Shown here: positions 1 through 8,488 of the stretch, in pieces
Position numbering within the stretch: the first letter of the stretch is position 1
Layout: every line of letters starts with the position of its first letter
Origin: Desulfobacteraceae bacterium
GTDB lineage: Bacteria; Desulfobacterota; Desulfobacteria; Desulfobacterales; SURF-7
DNA: 57,446 nt
Assembly: GCA_003599865.1 (NCBI GenBank)
Contig: QZKS01000097.1
Location: forward strand, 1-57,446
Direction of reading: 5' to 3'
The notes under the pieces: model-generated
Database searches by the model: none
The model's input: the letters and a program-made list of their open reading frames with translations, nothing else
Told to the model about the DNA's origin: nothing
Position numbers and translations under genes: made by a program

Positions 1-399
1 CTGTTTGGTGCACAGCTGTTCCAGGACAACCAGTCGGAGTTTGATGAGGCATCTGCCCAGGTTGCCTTGAATCATCATGAATGGTGGAATGGTGAGGGGT
101 ATCCGGGCTATATTGATATTCTTACAGGAGAACCGCTTCCCGGTTATGAAGATGAAGACGGAAAACCAAAAGGTAAAAAAGGAGAGGAAATTCCCATTTT
201 CGGGAGGATCGTCTCACTGACCGATGTGTATGACGCCCTTTGTTCCGCAAGGGTATACAAGGAAGCATGGGATGAGGAAAAGGTGCTGACGGTTATTCGG
301 GAAAACTCCGGTAAACAGTTTGATCCGGAATTGGTTGATATTTTGTTTGAAAGCCTTGACATCATACACGCCATTGGAAGGAGATATGCGGAACGATGA
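1..399 (+). CDS. HD-GYP domain protein, C-terminal part (5' end outside window)
   Basis: The reading frame is open from the first base, so only the last 132 residues are visible. They hold the second half of an HD-GYP domain: HHEWWNGEGYPG (the HHE plus GYP signature), GRIVSLTDVYDAL and the late SGKQFDPELVDIL motif. The family is a metal-dependent phosphohydrolase that usually degrades cyclic di-GMP, often controlled by an N-terminal sensor or receiver that lies outside this window. The insert between GYP and the DVYDAL helix is longer than usual and rich in Gly, Lys and Glu, which may change the active-site lid. The stop overlaps the next start (ATGA), so the two genes are translationally coupled. 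Confidence 0.85.
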   Translation: MFGAQLFQDNQSEFDEASAQVALNHHEWWNGEGYPGYIDILTGEPLPGYEDEDGKPKGKKGEEIPIFGRIVSLTDVYDALCSARVYKEAWDEEKVLTVIRENSGKQFDPELVDILFESLDIIHAIGRRYAER

Positions 400-1391
400 G
401 TTTAAAGCGCCGAAGGTCCGATTCCCTGGATTTTCAGCCGACACCGAAAGCTAAAATATGGAAGGAATCCGGGATGGACGAGATATCTCAAAGAGTACAA
501 CAATGGATTGATGAAGGCAAGGACCCGCGCAGCGCGCACTGGCAGGGCGGACTGGAAGCCATATTGGATGTTTTCCGGTCATCCCTTGAGCCGGGAAAGC
601 TGATACCCGTTCATGCCCTGGAAGCGGATGATCTGCCTGTTTTTCTGTCTGCACTGGAAGTCGTTGATCTGAGTCCCAGACTGCTTGCCGCCTTTTTGCC
701 GCCCGTTCTTGCAGATAAAGTGATCCCTCCGGAATCGGCAGAAGAACTGCAGCGTATTGAAAAAGGCAAACCCTCTTATAAAATTCTGATCGCCCGGCCC
801 GGCCGGGAACAGAGAGTCTTGTGCGCGGAAATATCAGCGGCTGCCAAAAAACCCGGAGTGGATATCTTTCAATCCGGTGCGTTGCTGGGAACCTATCTTT
901 TTGAAAACCAGCAAGACTGTTTTGCGGAGTTGCATAAGATCATCCGGAGACATCTCCGGCAAAAGGAAACATGGAATCAGGAAGATTACCGGCGTTACAC
1001 GGTCAACTGGTTTGAAAAAACGGTCGATCTTCGAAAAGGAACGGTCTGTGTGGAAGAGGACTTTTCATTTTTTCACAGTCCGACATTGATCCGAGGCAAT
1101 AAAATCGATGCGATGTTTACCCTGATTGCGGAAATGATTCAAAAGCGGCTGAATGATCCCGGTGATCCCCTGAAAGAGTCTGTTTCCATGGTTCGGACAA
1201 ATACAGATGAAGCGGTTGAAACGGTTCAGCTCAAAGACTTGCTGGATACCGTTGTTTTTGACCTCTTGTCGGTGATGAAGGATTGTGAGCTTTTCCCATT
1301 TGCGGAGATGACGGAGAAAGAAGCAAAACAGTTCAACCAGGAATCGGCCCGAACGATTCAAATGCTGGTACAGTATGCCCGGACATTGTAA
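396..1391 (+). CDS. conserved-looking protein of unknown function
   Basis: A 331-residue soluble protein that I do not recognise. It starts in an ATGA overlap with the HD-GYP gene, so it is probably made together with it. The N-terminus is basic (KRRRSDS) and there is no signal peptide or membrane segment. The middle part alternates helices and short strands, and the C-terminal third looks all-helical. The context suggests a partner or effector of cyclic di-GMP turnover, but nothing in the protein itself shows a binding motif. Codon use matches the chromosomal neighbours. It ends just before a convergent gene, with only 11 bases between the two. Confidence 0.7.
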   Translation: MSLKRRRSDSLDFQPTPKAKIWKESGMDEISQRVQQWIDEGKDPRSAHWQGGLEAILDVFRSSLEPGKLIPVHALEADDLPVFLSALEVVDLSPRLLAAFLPPVLADKVIPPESAEELQRIEKGKPSYKILIARPGREQRVLCAEISAAAKKPGVDIFQSGALLGTYLFENQQDCFAELHKIIRRHLRQKETWNQEDYRRYTVNWFEKTVDLRKGTVCVEEDFSFFHSPTLIRGNKIDAMFTLIAEMIQKRLNDPGDPLKESVSMVRTNTDEAVETVQLKDLLDTVVFDLLSVMKDCELFPFAEMTEKEAKQFNQESARTIQMLVQYARTL

Positions 1392-1402
1392 GAATCGGAT
1401 TT

Positions 1403-1683
1403 TCAGGTTTCGCTGTCTTCTTCTCCCCAGTTTCCCAGGTGTTCTTTCCATGCCCGATAGCCCATACCGATTCCATTCATGATATTATACCGGAAGCAAT
1501 AATGGGTCCGGCAGGCATAGGGGCGGGTTTCATAGATTCCGCATTTCCCGGATGCGTGTAAATAAGGACATGCGTCAACCGACAGGGTGCGGCTGACGGG
1601 CAGACAACCGGTCTGTCCGGTCTGCGCCGGCCGCAGCATTCATGGATTTTGTCATCAATGGTACAATCATCGCAGGGGTTCAT
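1403..1683 (-). pseudogene. YkgJ-type cysteine-cluster protein, broken by a one-base frameshift
   Basis: Two overlapping frames together make one small cysteine-cluster protein. The first frame, from the ATG at 1683, gives MNPCDDCTIDDKIHECCGR. The second, offset by one base and entered near 1630-1640, continues with TGQTGCLPVSR, then VDACPYLHASGKCGIYETRP and ACRTHYC. Joined, this is the usual layout of the CxxCxxCC/YkgJ family, which probably binds zinc or an Fe-S cluster and has no settled role. Moving between the frames needs a -1 step, so one base appears to be missing in the GC-rich stretch coding the CCGR region. It may be a real lesion or a sequencing error; the downstream cysteines are all intact, which favours a recent event. 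Confidence 0.7.
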
Positions 1684-1716
1684 GGGCGCAAATTGTGTCC
1701 GGTAGCTTGAACGGCA

Positions 1717-2145
1717 TTAGAGTCTTTTTATGTTTTGATTTTCCTTGAAGAGCCTTTCCAACTTGTGTATCAATTTTTCCGTATTTTTTGTGTCACATTC
1801 CCACACAATCAATATTTGCCATCCCATTGCTCGTAAATCCCGGTAGTAACGTTTGTCCCTTTCCATATTACCGGCAAGTTTTTTGTTCCAAAATTTTTCA
1901 TTGGTTGTCGGTCGTCGTGATCTTTTGCATCCCTTGTGTCCGTGCCAAAAACATCCATGGACAAAAATAACCTTTTTATATTTCGGTAATGTTATATCCG
2001 GCTTTCCGGGTAAATCAATTCTGTGAAGTCTGAACCTGTATCCCAAATTGTGCAGCAAAGAACGGACGATTAATTCAGGCTTGGTGTTTTTGCCGCTTAT
2101 GCGCGACATAATTTGACTTCGTTTTTCTCTTGAGAAGGTATCCAT
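1717..2145 (-). CDS. vsr: Very short patch repair endonuclease (Vsr)
   Basis: This 142-residue protein has the full Vsr layout. It starts with the SREKRSQIMSRISGKNTKPE helix and carries the active site GKPDITLPKYKKVIFVHGCFWHGH, with Asp50, His63 and His68 matching the catalytic residues of the E. coli enzyme. Cysteines of the structural zinc site (HGC and KGC) are present. Vsr nicks next to T:G mismatches left by deamination of 5-methylcytosine. It overlaps the 3' end of the cytosine methylase by 49 bases, so the two are a unit: the methylase creates the mutational hazard and Vsr repairs it. The DNA here is visibly AT-richer than its flanks, which suggests transfer. Confidence 0.93.
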   Translation of the reverse strand: MDTFSREKRSQIMSRISGKNTKPELIVRSLLHNLGYRFRLHRIDLPGKPDITLPKYKKVIFVHGCFWHGHKGCKRSRRPTTNEKFWNKKLAGNMERDKRYYRDLRAMGWQILIVWECDTKNTEKLIHKLERLFKENQNIKRL

Positions 2146-3359
2146 TGCTTGTGTTTTTGGTCAAGTAATAATCTGACAACATCTGCTACTCGTGCAGCCA
2201 ATAGAGGCGGTACGGCATTGCCGATTTGTTTGGCGATCTCAATTTTCGAGCCGATAAAACGGAAGCTGTCGGGGAAACTTTGGAAACGGGCCGCTTCTCT
2301 ATGGGTAATCGGTCGATGTTGCTCCGGATGTAAATAACGACCCTTTTCCGGCTTGTAAAACTCTGTACGTATCGTAACGCATGGCCTATCCCACCATAGC
2401 CGGCCAAACAAGTCGGTTCCACCGGTTTTTTTTCTGATCCAACATTTTGGTGTTAACTCCGGGGCAATCCTTTGCAGGTCAAATCGATTCATTCCTTCTT
2501 GTGGAATCGCTCTGTATCTTTTTTGGCTAAGTTCGGTTGGGTTTCTTCCGAAATGCAAATCAAATGGTGGAGAAACAGGTCTAATTTCAGTTCCTTCCGG
2601 TGCCGGCAGGTCGCCTATAGCATCTTTAACCGTTTTCCACTTCCTTACCGTAGATAAATAATCTTTTCTATTGAAAGGAATCGTTAGCTGTTTACCATTA
2701 CCATTAGGATTAAAATGCGTTTTACGTGGGGGGAACACAATGGAAGGATCCGTAAATTTGCAACCGATAATGAAGGCTCTTGTACGTACCTGAGGGACGC
2801 CGTAATCGGCAGCTGTTAATTTTTCCTGCCAAATTTTGAATCCAAGGGATTTAGCCGCACCGACAATCTCGCCATGTTCGAAAGTGCCAAGTAGTTGAGG
2901 AACATTTTCCATGACAAAAACAGATGCGCCACATTTTTCCACTACTTCTAAAAAAGGACGCCATAATTCTTTTCGGGGATCATTTTCACGATTTCTGTTC
3001 AGTAGGCTGAAACCTTGACACGGGGGGCCTCCTATTACTACATCGGCCTGAGGAATTTCGATTTGTTTTGTTTCCAATATTTCTACGATATCTCCTGCAA
3101 CGCTATGTGGACCAAAATTTTCATTATATGTGTCCACGCAGAATTGACTAAAATCATTGGCCCAAACCGTTTGAAAGGGTTGACCGAAAGCTTCCGAGAA
3201 GCCTAAAGACATGCCCCCTGCCCCTGAAAATAAATCTATAAGTCGATAACGTTTTGTATCTTTGAGTAATTTTCCAGAGCAACGAGAACCATAGGTTGCT
3301 TCATCTTCTCTTAAGATGAGTGCTCTATCTAGTTTTATTGTATTTTCAAGCTGGTACAC
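2097..3359 (-). CDS. DNA (cytosine-5-)-methyltransferase
   Basis: This 420-residue C5-methylase has its motifs in the standard order: motif I LIDLFSGAGGMSLGF (about 40-54), motif IV GGPPCQGFS with catalytic Cys114, motif VI ENV (151-153), motif VIII QVRTR (190-194), a variable target-recognition region, then motif IX (ITHREAARFQSFP) and motif X (IGNAVPP). The target sequence cannot be read from the protein. No restriction endonuclease gene is next to it; its partner is Vsr, whose start lies inside its 3' end. It is therefore either a solitary Dcm-like methylase or the remnant of a restriction system. An N-terminal extension of about 35 residues precedes motif I, and a later start is possible. 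Confidence 0.92.
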   Translation of the reverse strand: MYQLENTIKLDRALILREDEATYGSRCSGKLLKDTKRYRLIDLFSGAGGMSLGFSEAFGQPFQTVWANDFSQFCVDTYNENFGPHSVAGDIVEILETKQIEIPQADVVIGGPPCQGFSLLNRNRENDPRKELWRPFLEVVEKCGASVFVMENVPQLLGTFEHGEIVGAAKSLGFKIWQEKLTAADYGVPQVRTRAFIIGCKFTDPSIVFPPRKTHFNPNGNGKQLTIPFNRKDYLSTVRKWKTVKDAIGDLPAPEGTEIRPVSPPFDLHFGRNPTELSQKRYRAIPQEGMNRFDLQRIAPELTPKCWIRKKTGGTDLFGRLWWDRPCVTIRTEFYKPEKGRYLHPEQHRPITHREAARFQSFPDSFRFIGSKIEIAKQIGNAVPPLLAARVADVVRLLLDQKHKQWIPSQEKNEVKLCRA

Positions 3360-3410
3360 TGTAAGTGCCTAACTTCAATGAGTTTTTGATTGTTTGGATC
3401 GGCAGCATCA

Positions 3411-4202
3411 TTAATACACTTCCATCAGCGATTTCCATCGCTGAAATTCCGTTTCTGCCGGAAGTCCTTTTTTCTTCAGGATTGCGATCATCTTTTCATC
3501 GTTAAACCGCACATAGGGATTGACCTTCCGTTCGTCGGCCAGGGTGGAATAAACATGAGACGGATCGTATTGTGCAAGAAACCGGTCCAGATCCGGGTTG
3601 TCCGGATCAATGGTTCGGGCGAACTGAACCGCATACCGGACGTAGTCATGCCCGGCATAGACAACCGTTTTTTGGGGGAAATCGAATATCTGCTTGATGG
3701 ATGAAAAGAAGGCGGAAAGATCACCGGTAAAGCAGTTGCCGACCGTTCCGTTAAACAACGTATCCCCGGAGATAATATGGTGATCCGTATGGAAGATCAG
3801 AGAATCCTCGGTATGCCCTGGCGTATGAAAAATTTCGATTTTTTCATCATCCAGGAGAATAATTTTTTTCTTTCGAAGGCGCTGATTGTCCAGAAAATCC
3901 GCATCGGTTCTTTCCAGGATTTCCCGATTTCCGGAAACATGATCCGGATGCATGTGGGTGTTGGTCACATATTGCAGGTGCAGATCGGATTCCTTGATAT
4001 ATGACAGAATGGACTCCACGGCTCCTGCATCAATGGCCATGGCGGATCTTCTGCCGTAAAGAAGATAACTGAAATTATCGGCTGAATATCGAAATTGTCT
4101 GATCTGCATACGCGGCTCCACGCTTGAAACATCAATCCGGCAGATGGGTTGCTTTTTTCCGGTCTGCGGCATGGGGAGTTGAACCGGAGCGTTTTCACTC
4201 AT
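3411..4202 (-). CDS. MBL-fold metallo-hydrolase, glyoxalase II-like
   Basis: This 263-residue metallo-beta-lactamase fold protein has a dinuclear metal site: THMHPDH (His83, His85, Asp87, His88), the FHTPGHTEDS histidine, SGDTLFNGTVG and YAGHDY. The tail VNPYVRFND resembles the substrate-binding end of hydroxyacylglutathione hydrolases, so a thioester such as S-lactoylglutathione or a related persulfide is a plausible substrate. The first 30 residues are an extra N-terminal tail. Its start overlaps the end of the HAMP-like membrane gene by 8 bases, placing it last in the signalling operon that begins at 11493. The link between a hydrolase and that signalling set is not obvious from the sequence. 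Confidence 0.82.
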   Translation of the reverse strand: MSENAPVQLPMPQTGKKQPICRIDVSSVEPRMQIRQFRYSADNFSYLLYGRRSAMAIDAGAVESILSYIKESDLHLQYVTNTHMHPDHVSGNREILERTDADFLDNQRLRKKKIILLDDEKIEIFHTPGHTEDSLIFHTDHHIISGDTLFNGTVGNCFTGDLSAFFSSIKQIFDFPQKTVVYAGHDYVRYAVQFARTIDPDNPDLDRFLAQYDPSHVYSTLADERKVNPYVRFNDEKMIAILKKKGLPAETEFQRWKSLMEVY

Positions 4203-4776
4203 ATTTATAGTCGGAAACGGTTTTTTTCAGTTTCCGGTTCAGGGCAATGGCTTGTTCCAGTGTACTGTTGGACCCTTGAAGTTCTTTTTTCAGGACCAGC
4301 TGCGTTTTTTCGATTTCATCGGATAAAAAAACAATCGACCTGAGGGAAGCGGCAAGGCGTGTATTGAACTGGTTGATTTTTTCAGCCAGCTGCTTTCCTT
4401 CATCATTCTTCCGGAGATGGATTTGAAAGCCGATATCATTTTTGATCATGCGGTCAAGAGATATTTCAAACCGGTAAATCGGTCCGGCAAACCGGTGTGT
4501 AAAGAATGTTGCTAGGCAGATCAGCAGGGCGGAACCGATGATGATGTAAAACCAATAGTTGCCCAGTATTTTGGACAGCAGGGGGATGGATGCGGCCGGA
4601 TCCATGGTGCTTCCATTGCCGATGAAGTATGAAATCAATTTGATGGAGAAGAAGGTGTACAAACCGCTGAGGACGGCTGTCCCAATCCCCACCAGGAGTA
4701 GAAAGCTGAAAATGGATTTGTACAATGATATTTCTTTTTGAAAAAAATACTTTCGTTTGTTGGTTTGATTGGCCAT
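4195..4776 (-). CDS. membrane protein with HAMP-like linker
   Basis: This is a 193-residue protein with two transmembrane helices (about 20-45 and 75-95) separated by a short periplasmic loop. They are followed by a HAMP-like segment starting at THRFAGPIYRFE and a helical cytoplasmic tail that looks like a coiled coil. The HRFAGP motif is typical of short chemoreceptor-like or HAMP-only proteins in Desulfobacterota and gamma-proteobacteria. It has no methyl-accepting signalling tip and no kinase domain, so it may act as an adaptor or a signal-damping partner of the kinases encoded upstream. It lies 134 bases after the receiver gene and overlaps the metallo-hydrolase by 8 bases. Confidence 0.7.
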   Translation of the reverse strand: MANQTNKRKYFFQKEISLYKSIFSFLLLVGIGTAVLSGLYTFFSIKLISYFIGNGSTMDPAASIPLLSKILGNYWFYIIIGSALLICLATFFTHRFAGPIYRFEISLDRMIKNDIGFQIHLRKNDEGKQLAEKINQFNTRLAASLRSIVFLSDEIEKTQLVLKKELQGSNSTLEQAIALNRKLKKTVSDYKYE

Positions 4777-4910
4777 GTTTTCCTCCGGAAAATGATTTGA
4801 ATCCCGCTTTGTTGTGTCAGAACGTCCGAATGGATTATCAGGGTTGTCGGATAATGTAAAGTGTTGTATTGCAATGCTATAAAAGAATACGGCTGCCGGC
4901 TGAAACCGAA

Positions 4911-5291
4911 TTATCCGATGGATCTGGATGCCAGTTTTTCATTTGCCTTGTTCAGCGCATCTTCCAGTGCCTGCCGGTCAATGGGCTTGTGAATGAATCC
5001 GCTGGCATGGAGATCCATGGCTTCCTTTGCCAGTTCCAGATCACCGTGGCCGGTAATGACAATGACTTCCGTTTCCGGGCTGATCTTTTTGATCTGTTTT
5101 AAAACCGCAAGACCGTCAATGCCGGGCATTTTGATATCCGTAAGCACGATAGGAGGAGCTTCCTTTTTAAACAGCTCCATTCCTTCCAGTCCGTTTTCCG
5201 CTGTCAGGACATCATAGCCCAGAGCATTTAAAAACAGACGAAACATGGATAGGGTGGGTTTTTCATCATCAATAATCAATAATTTCGGCAT
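4911..5291 (-). CDS. single-domain response regulator (receiver only)
   Basis: A 126-residue CheY-like receiver. The start chosen gives MPKLLIIDDE, placing the acidic pair at Asp8-Asp9, the phosphoacceptor at Asp52 (VLTDIKMPG), the switch Thr in VITGHGD and Lys in HKPID. An upstream in-frame ATG at 5321 adds ten poor residues and is less likely. There is no output domain, so it must act by protein contact or as a phosphate carrier. It lies directly after the PAS kinase gene (55 bases before the alternative ATG) and is the only receiver in an operon with two kinases, so both may feed it. Confidence 0.9.
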   Translation of the reverse strand: MPKLLIIDDEKPTLSMFRLFLNALGYDVLTAENGLEGMELFKKEAPPIVLTDIKMPGIDGLAVLKQIKKISPETEVIVITGHGDLELAKEAMDLHASGFIHKPIDRQALEDALNKANEKLASRSIG

Positions 5292-5375
5292 GGCGTTTAC
5301 TTCCTCTTTCAAGCTGCTCACGGCTCCAGGATCTGTTTTTACCGGTTGAAAAATCAGTTCATCATAACAAGATAT

Positions 5376-7298
5376 TTATGCAGGTGCAATTGGAAAGGTC
5401 TGCAAAAATGTGGTTCCTGTTCCCAACCGGCTGTCGACAAAAATTTCACCCCCGTAATCCTTTACAATTCCATAAATAATGGAAAGGCCCAGCCCCATGC
5501 CTTTTCCGACTTCTTTGGTGGTAAAAAAGGGCTGGAAAATTTTATTCAGATTTTCTTCCGGAATCCCGGAACCATTATCCGATATGCTTAAGGCAACACG
5601 GGAGTTCTCCATAAACGTCGAGATGGTGATGGTTTTCCGATACGGGGTGTCAGGAAAAACCGTTTTGCTGTTCAAGGCATCACGGGCATTGGTCAGCAGG
5701 TTGAAGATCACCTGTTCCAGCCGGTTGTTGTGCGCAAGAATGGGCGGCAATCCGGTTTCCAGATTCAGTGTTATCCAGATATTTTCCAGCTCCATCTGCT
5801 TTCCGATAATTTGCAGCACCCCCCGGACAGGATCATTGATATTGACGGATTCTTTTGCAAAGCCGGTCTTGTAACCGAATTCTCTCAGGCGGTTGATGAT
5901 TTCGCTCGCTCTCCGAACCTGTTTGCTCACCTCGGTCGCCACCTGATGCAGCTCCTTTTCCGGAATCGGAAGCCCCTGATCGATCATCAGCTCCAGATAT
6001 TCATTTCCGATTTTAATGGCATTGAGGGGCTGGTTGAGCTCATGAGCCACACCGGCGGACATTTCTCCCAGGGTGGTCATTTTGCTCGCCTGGATGAGCT
6101 GGGCGTCTTTCTCAACCATTTCCGTGATATCCGTCACGGCAAGAATCAATGCCTGCCGGTTTTTATAATCAGCCGGACAGGCTCTGACCCGGAGATAAAA
6201 GGGCGATTTGCCGACCGGATAATACCGGACATTGAAGTTCATGATATAGGCTTCCGGCCAGCCGGACTTGGCAACCTGGGCCAGATCCTGGTCTTCATAT
6301 TCAAAGCTGCCGAAATCCGTGAAAAACTGGCCGATCAATTCCGCTCTTGAATACCCGAAAGCTTCTTCCGCGCTGGGGTTGGCATCAAAGATCTGAAGAG
6401 TTTTCCGATCCAGTACAAAAATCGGATTGGGACCGCTGATGAACAGAGAGCGATATTTTCCTTCCGAATCCTTGAGCTCCTGCTGGGAACGGATCAGCTG
6501 TTCCGTCATGTTGTTAAAGGATCGGGCAAGCTGGATGACCTCATCCTGCACCCCTTGGGTATTGTTCTCCCAGTTGAGCGGGTTGAATCCATTGCTGTTC
6601 CCGGAGACGGAGGTGTTTTCGATATCCAGTTTTCCCGTGCTGATCTTGTCAAAAACAGCTGTCAGCTGGGATATGGGATTGGTAATGTATTTGCTCAGCC
6701 AATGACTGATGATGAAAAACAGAATGGTGATGGCGGATAAAAATCCGAGGAAGGTTGTCCGAAGTTTGCCGATCAGGTTGTCGATATGCTCCTTTTTCAG
6801 GCCGACATGAACCGTGCCGAGACGGTATATCCCCTCATTGACCGGCGTGGAAATATTGTAAATTTTATCATTGTTTACCTCCAGGAGCCGGATTTTTTCC
6901 TGGTCATCCATTGAAAACACCTGTTTCAGCGGCAATATATCCGGAATTTGGTCGATGAAGGTGTGGGCCAGGATCTGATCCTGCTTGTCCATGATCAGAA
7001 TATAGGCAATCAGGTATTGCCGCTCCCCCAGCCTTGCCTCAAAAATGAGGCTGGTCAGTTCCGGTATGTTTTTGGTCAGAATGCCGCTCCGGCATCTCTG
7101 GGCAATCCCGTCGGCAATGCCGATTCCCCGCAGCTTCAATTCATCGGTCAGGCTGGTGATCAGGACCCAGCGGGTAAAGAGCGCAATCACCAGGCTGAGC
7201 AGCATGATGACGGCCAGGGAAGAGAAAAACATCTTGTTTTTCAGACTGGTTTCCCTGAATTTTTTGACCAGAAAATTCATTTTCGGCCGGATCCCCAT
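5376..7298 (-). CDS. sensor histidine kinase (periplasmic sensor, HAMP, PAS, HisKA, HATPase)
   Basis: This 640-residue membrane kinase has a helix at about 20-42, a periplasmic sensor of about 130 residues, a second helix near 185-205 and a HAMP linker ([20 protein letters not shown]). A PAS domain begins at [18 protein letters not shown]. The phosphotransfer motif is [12 protein letters not shown] with His419. The ATPase domain shows [23 protein letters not shown] and [10 protein letters not shown]. Its start overlaps the end of the binding-protein gene by 22 bases, so the periplasmic lipoprotein may deliver ligand to its sensor. The kinase core is very similar in its motifs to that fused to the RND protein at 8485-11493, pointing to an old duplication within the operon. 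Confidence 0.93.
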   Translation of the reverse strand: MGIRPKMNFLVKKFRETSLKNKMFFSSLAVIMLLSLVIALFTRWVLITSLTDELKLRGIGIADGIAQRCRSGILTKNIPELTSLIFEARLGERQYLIAYILIMDKQDQILAHTFIDQIPDILPLKQVFSMDDQEKIRLLEVNNDKIYNISTPVNEGIYRLGTVHVGLKKEHIDNLIGKLRTTFLGFLSAITILFFIISHWLSKYITNPISQLTAVFDKISTGKLDIENTSVSGNSNGFNPLNWENNTQGVQDEVIQLARSFNNMTEQLIRSQQELKDSEGKYRSLFISGPNPIFVLDRKTLQIFDANPSAEEAFGYSRAELIGQFFTDFGSFEYEDQDLAQVAKSGWPEAYIMNFNVRYYPVGKSPFYLRVRACPADYKNRQALILAVTDITEMVEKDAQLIQASKMTTLGEMSAGVAHELNQPLNAIKIGNEYLELMIDQGLPIPEKELHQVATEVSKQVRRASEIINRLREFGYKTGFAKESVNINDPVRGVLQIIGKQMELENIWITLNLETGLPPILAHNNRLEQVIFNLLTNARDALNSKTVFPDTPYRKTITISTFMENSRVALSISDNGSGIPEENLNKIFQPFFTTKEVGKGMGLGLSIIYGIVKDYGGEIFVDSRLGTGTTFLQTFPIAPA

Positions 7299-8488
7299 TC
7301 TTTCATCAGAACAAATTTGCCTTGCTGAAATTTTGTGAAATAAACCCGGTCCAGTCCCTGATGATCACGGGAACTGAAGGAAACGGTATTCTCGATTCCC
7401 AGATCCAGGTCGGTGATGGATTCAATGGCCTGAATGAATTTTATTCTGGTGATGTCCCTTCCCGCCCGTTTTAGCCCTTCCACCAGGATCATGGCATTGA
7501 TATATCCTTCAAGGCCCACAAAATTCGGTTCATCGTCCGGAAAATACCGCTTCAGCCTCCGGGAATATTCCTTTGTTCCCCAGAGAAGATTCTGTGTTTC
7601 CGGCATTTCCGGAGAGGGAACCACCTGGGTTACGATCACACCATCCCCATGTTCGTCCAGCCTTCGGGCCAGCTCATCCGCTCCGACAAAGGAGAGATTG
7701 TAAAACAGGCCGTTAAAGCCTTTGGATTTCGCCAGTTTGATGAATTTCGCACAGGGCTCGTAGGTTCCGATCATCATGACGGCTTCCGGATCGGTGTCGA
7801 TGATTTTATCCAGTCCCTCTTCGATATCCAGGGTTCCGCGGATATAGGTTGCGGTAGCCGTCGGAACAAGATGATACTCTTTCAGGGCCAGTTCCGTTCC
7901 CTTGAGCCCGTCAAAACCATAGGCATCATATTGATAAAAAACAGCGACTTTTCGGATATGCTTCACCTCGACCATATGCTGGACAGCGGCCTTCGTTTCC
8001 TGGTAATAAGAGGCCCGGATATTGATCAGATAGGGAGAAAAGGGCTCCCGGAGCTCATTGGCGCCGGTAAACATTCCCAGCAGGGGAATTTTTGCCTCAT
8101 TCACCAGCGGGATGATTTTTACGGTGGTCGGTGTTCCCACATAACAGAAAAGGGCAAAAACCCGGTCTTCCAGAATCAGTTTCTGGGTATAGTACACGCA
8201 TTTGGGAGGATCATATTCATCATCATACGCAATTACCTTGATCCTGCGCCCGTGAACGCCCCCTTTCTCGTTGATATGGTTCAGATAGGACAGTGCGCCA
8301 TGAAGGGTCTGCGTGCCCAGGTATCCGGCATGGCCGCCCAGTGCTAGGGATGAGCCGATCAGAATCCGTGTATCGGTGATGCCGTCATTTCTGTCTTCGG
8401 ACGGAATATTCCGGGACGGGTCATTGCATCCAATGATGATGCCGAAAAGCAGCAAGGTGATTGCCATTGAAATGAGCAATGGTTTCAT
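7277..8488 (-). CDS. branched-chain amino acid type periplasmic binding lipoprotein
   Basis: A 403-residue type I periplasmic binding protein of the LivK/AmiC kind. The N-terminus is a lipoprotein signal (IIIGC, Cys21), followed by TRILIGSSLALGGHAGYLG, a classic first strand and ligand loop, then INEKGGVHGRRIKVIAYDD. No ABC permease or ATPase gene accompanies it. It overlaps the RND-kinase fusion upstream by 4 bases (ATGA) and the PAS kinase downstream by 22 bases. By analogy with AmiC-like sensors and LuxP-type partners, it most likely binds a small molecule and presents it to one of the membrane kinases rather than serving transport. The ligand is unknown. Confidence 0.87.
   Translation of the reverse strand: MKPLLISMAITLLLFGIIIGCNDPSRNIPSEDRNDGITDTRILIGSSLALGGHAGYLGTQTLHGALSYLNHINEKGGVHGRRIKVIAYDDEYDPPKCVYYTQKLILEDRVFALFCYVGTPTTVKIIPLVNEAKIPLLGMFTGANELREPFSPYLINIRASYYQETKAAVQHMVEVKHIRKVAVFYQYDAYGFDGLKGTELALKEYHLVPTATATYIRGTLDIEEGLDKIIDTDPEAVMMIGTYEPCAKFIKLAKSKGFNGLFYNLSFVGADELARRLDEHGDGVIVTQVVPSPEMPETQNLLWGTKEYSRRLKRYFPDDEPNFVGLEGYINAMILVEGLKRAGRDITRIKFIQAIESITDLDLGIENTVSFSSRDHQGLDRVYFTKFQQGKFVLMKEWGSGRK

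Noticed and set aside
1717-3359. Complete restriction-modification system
   Set aside because: Only the methylase and Vsr are present; neither flank has a nuclease-like gene.
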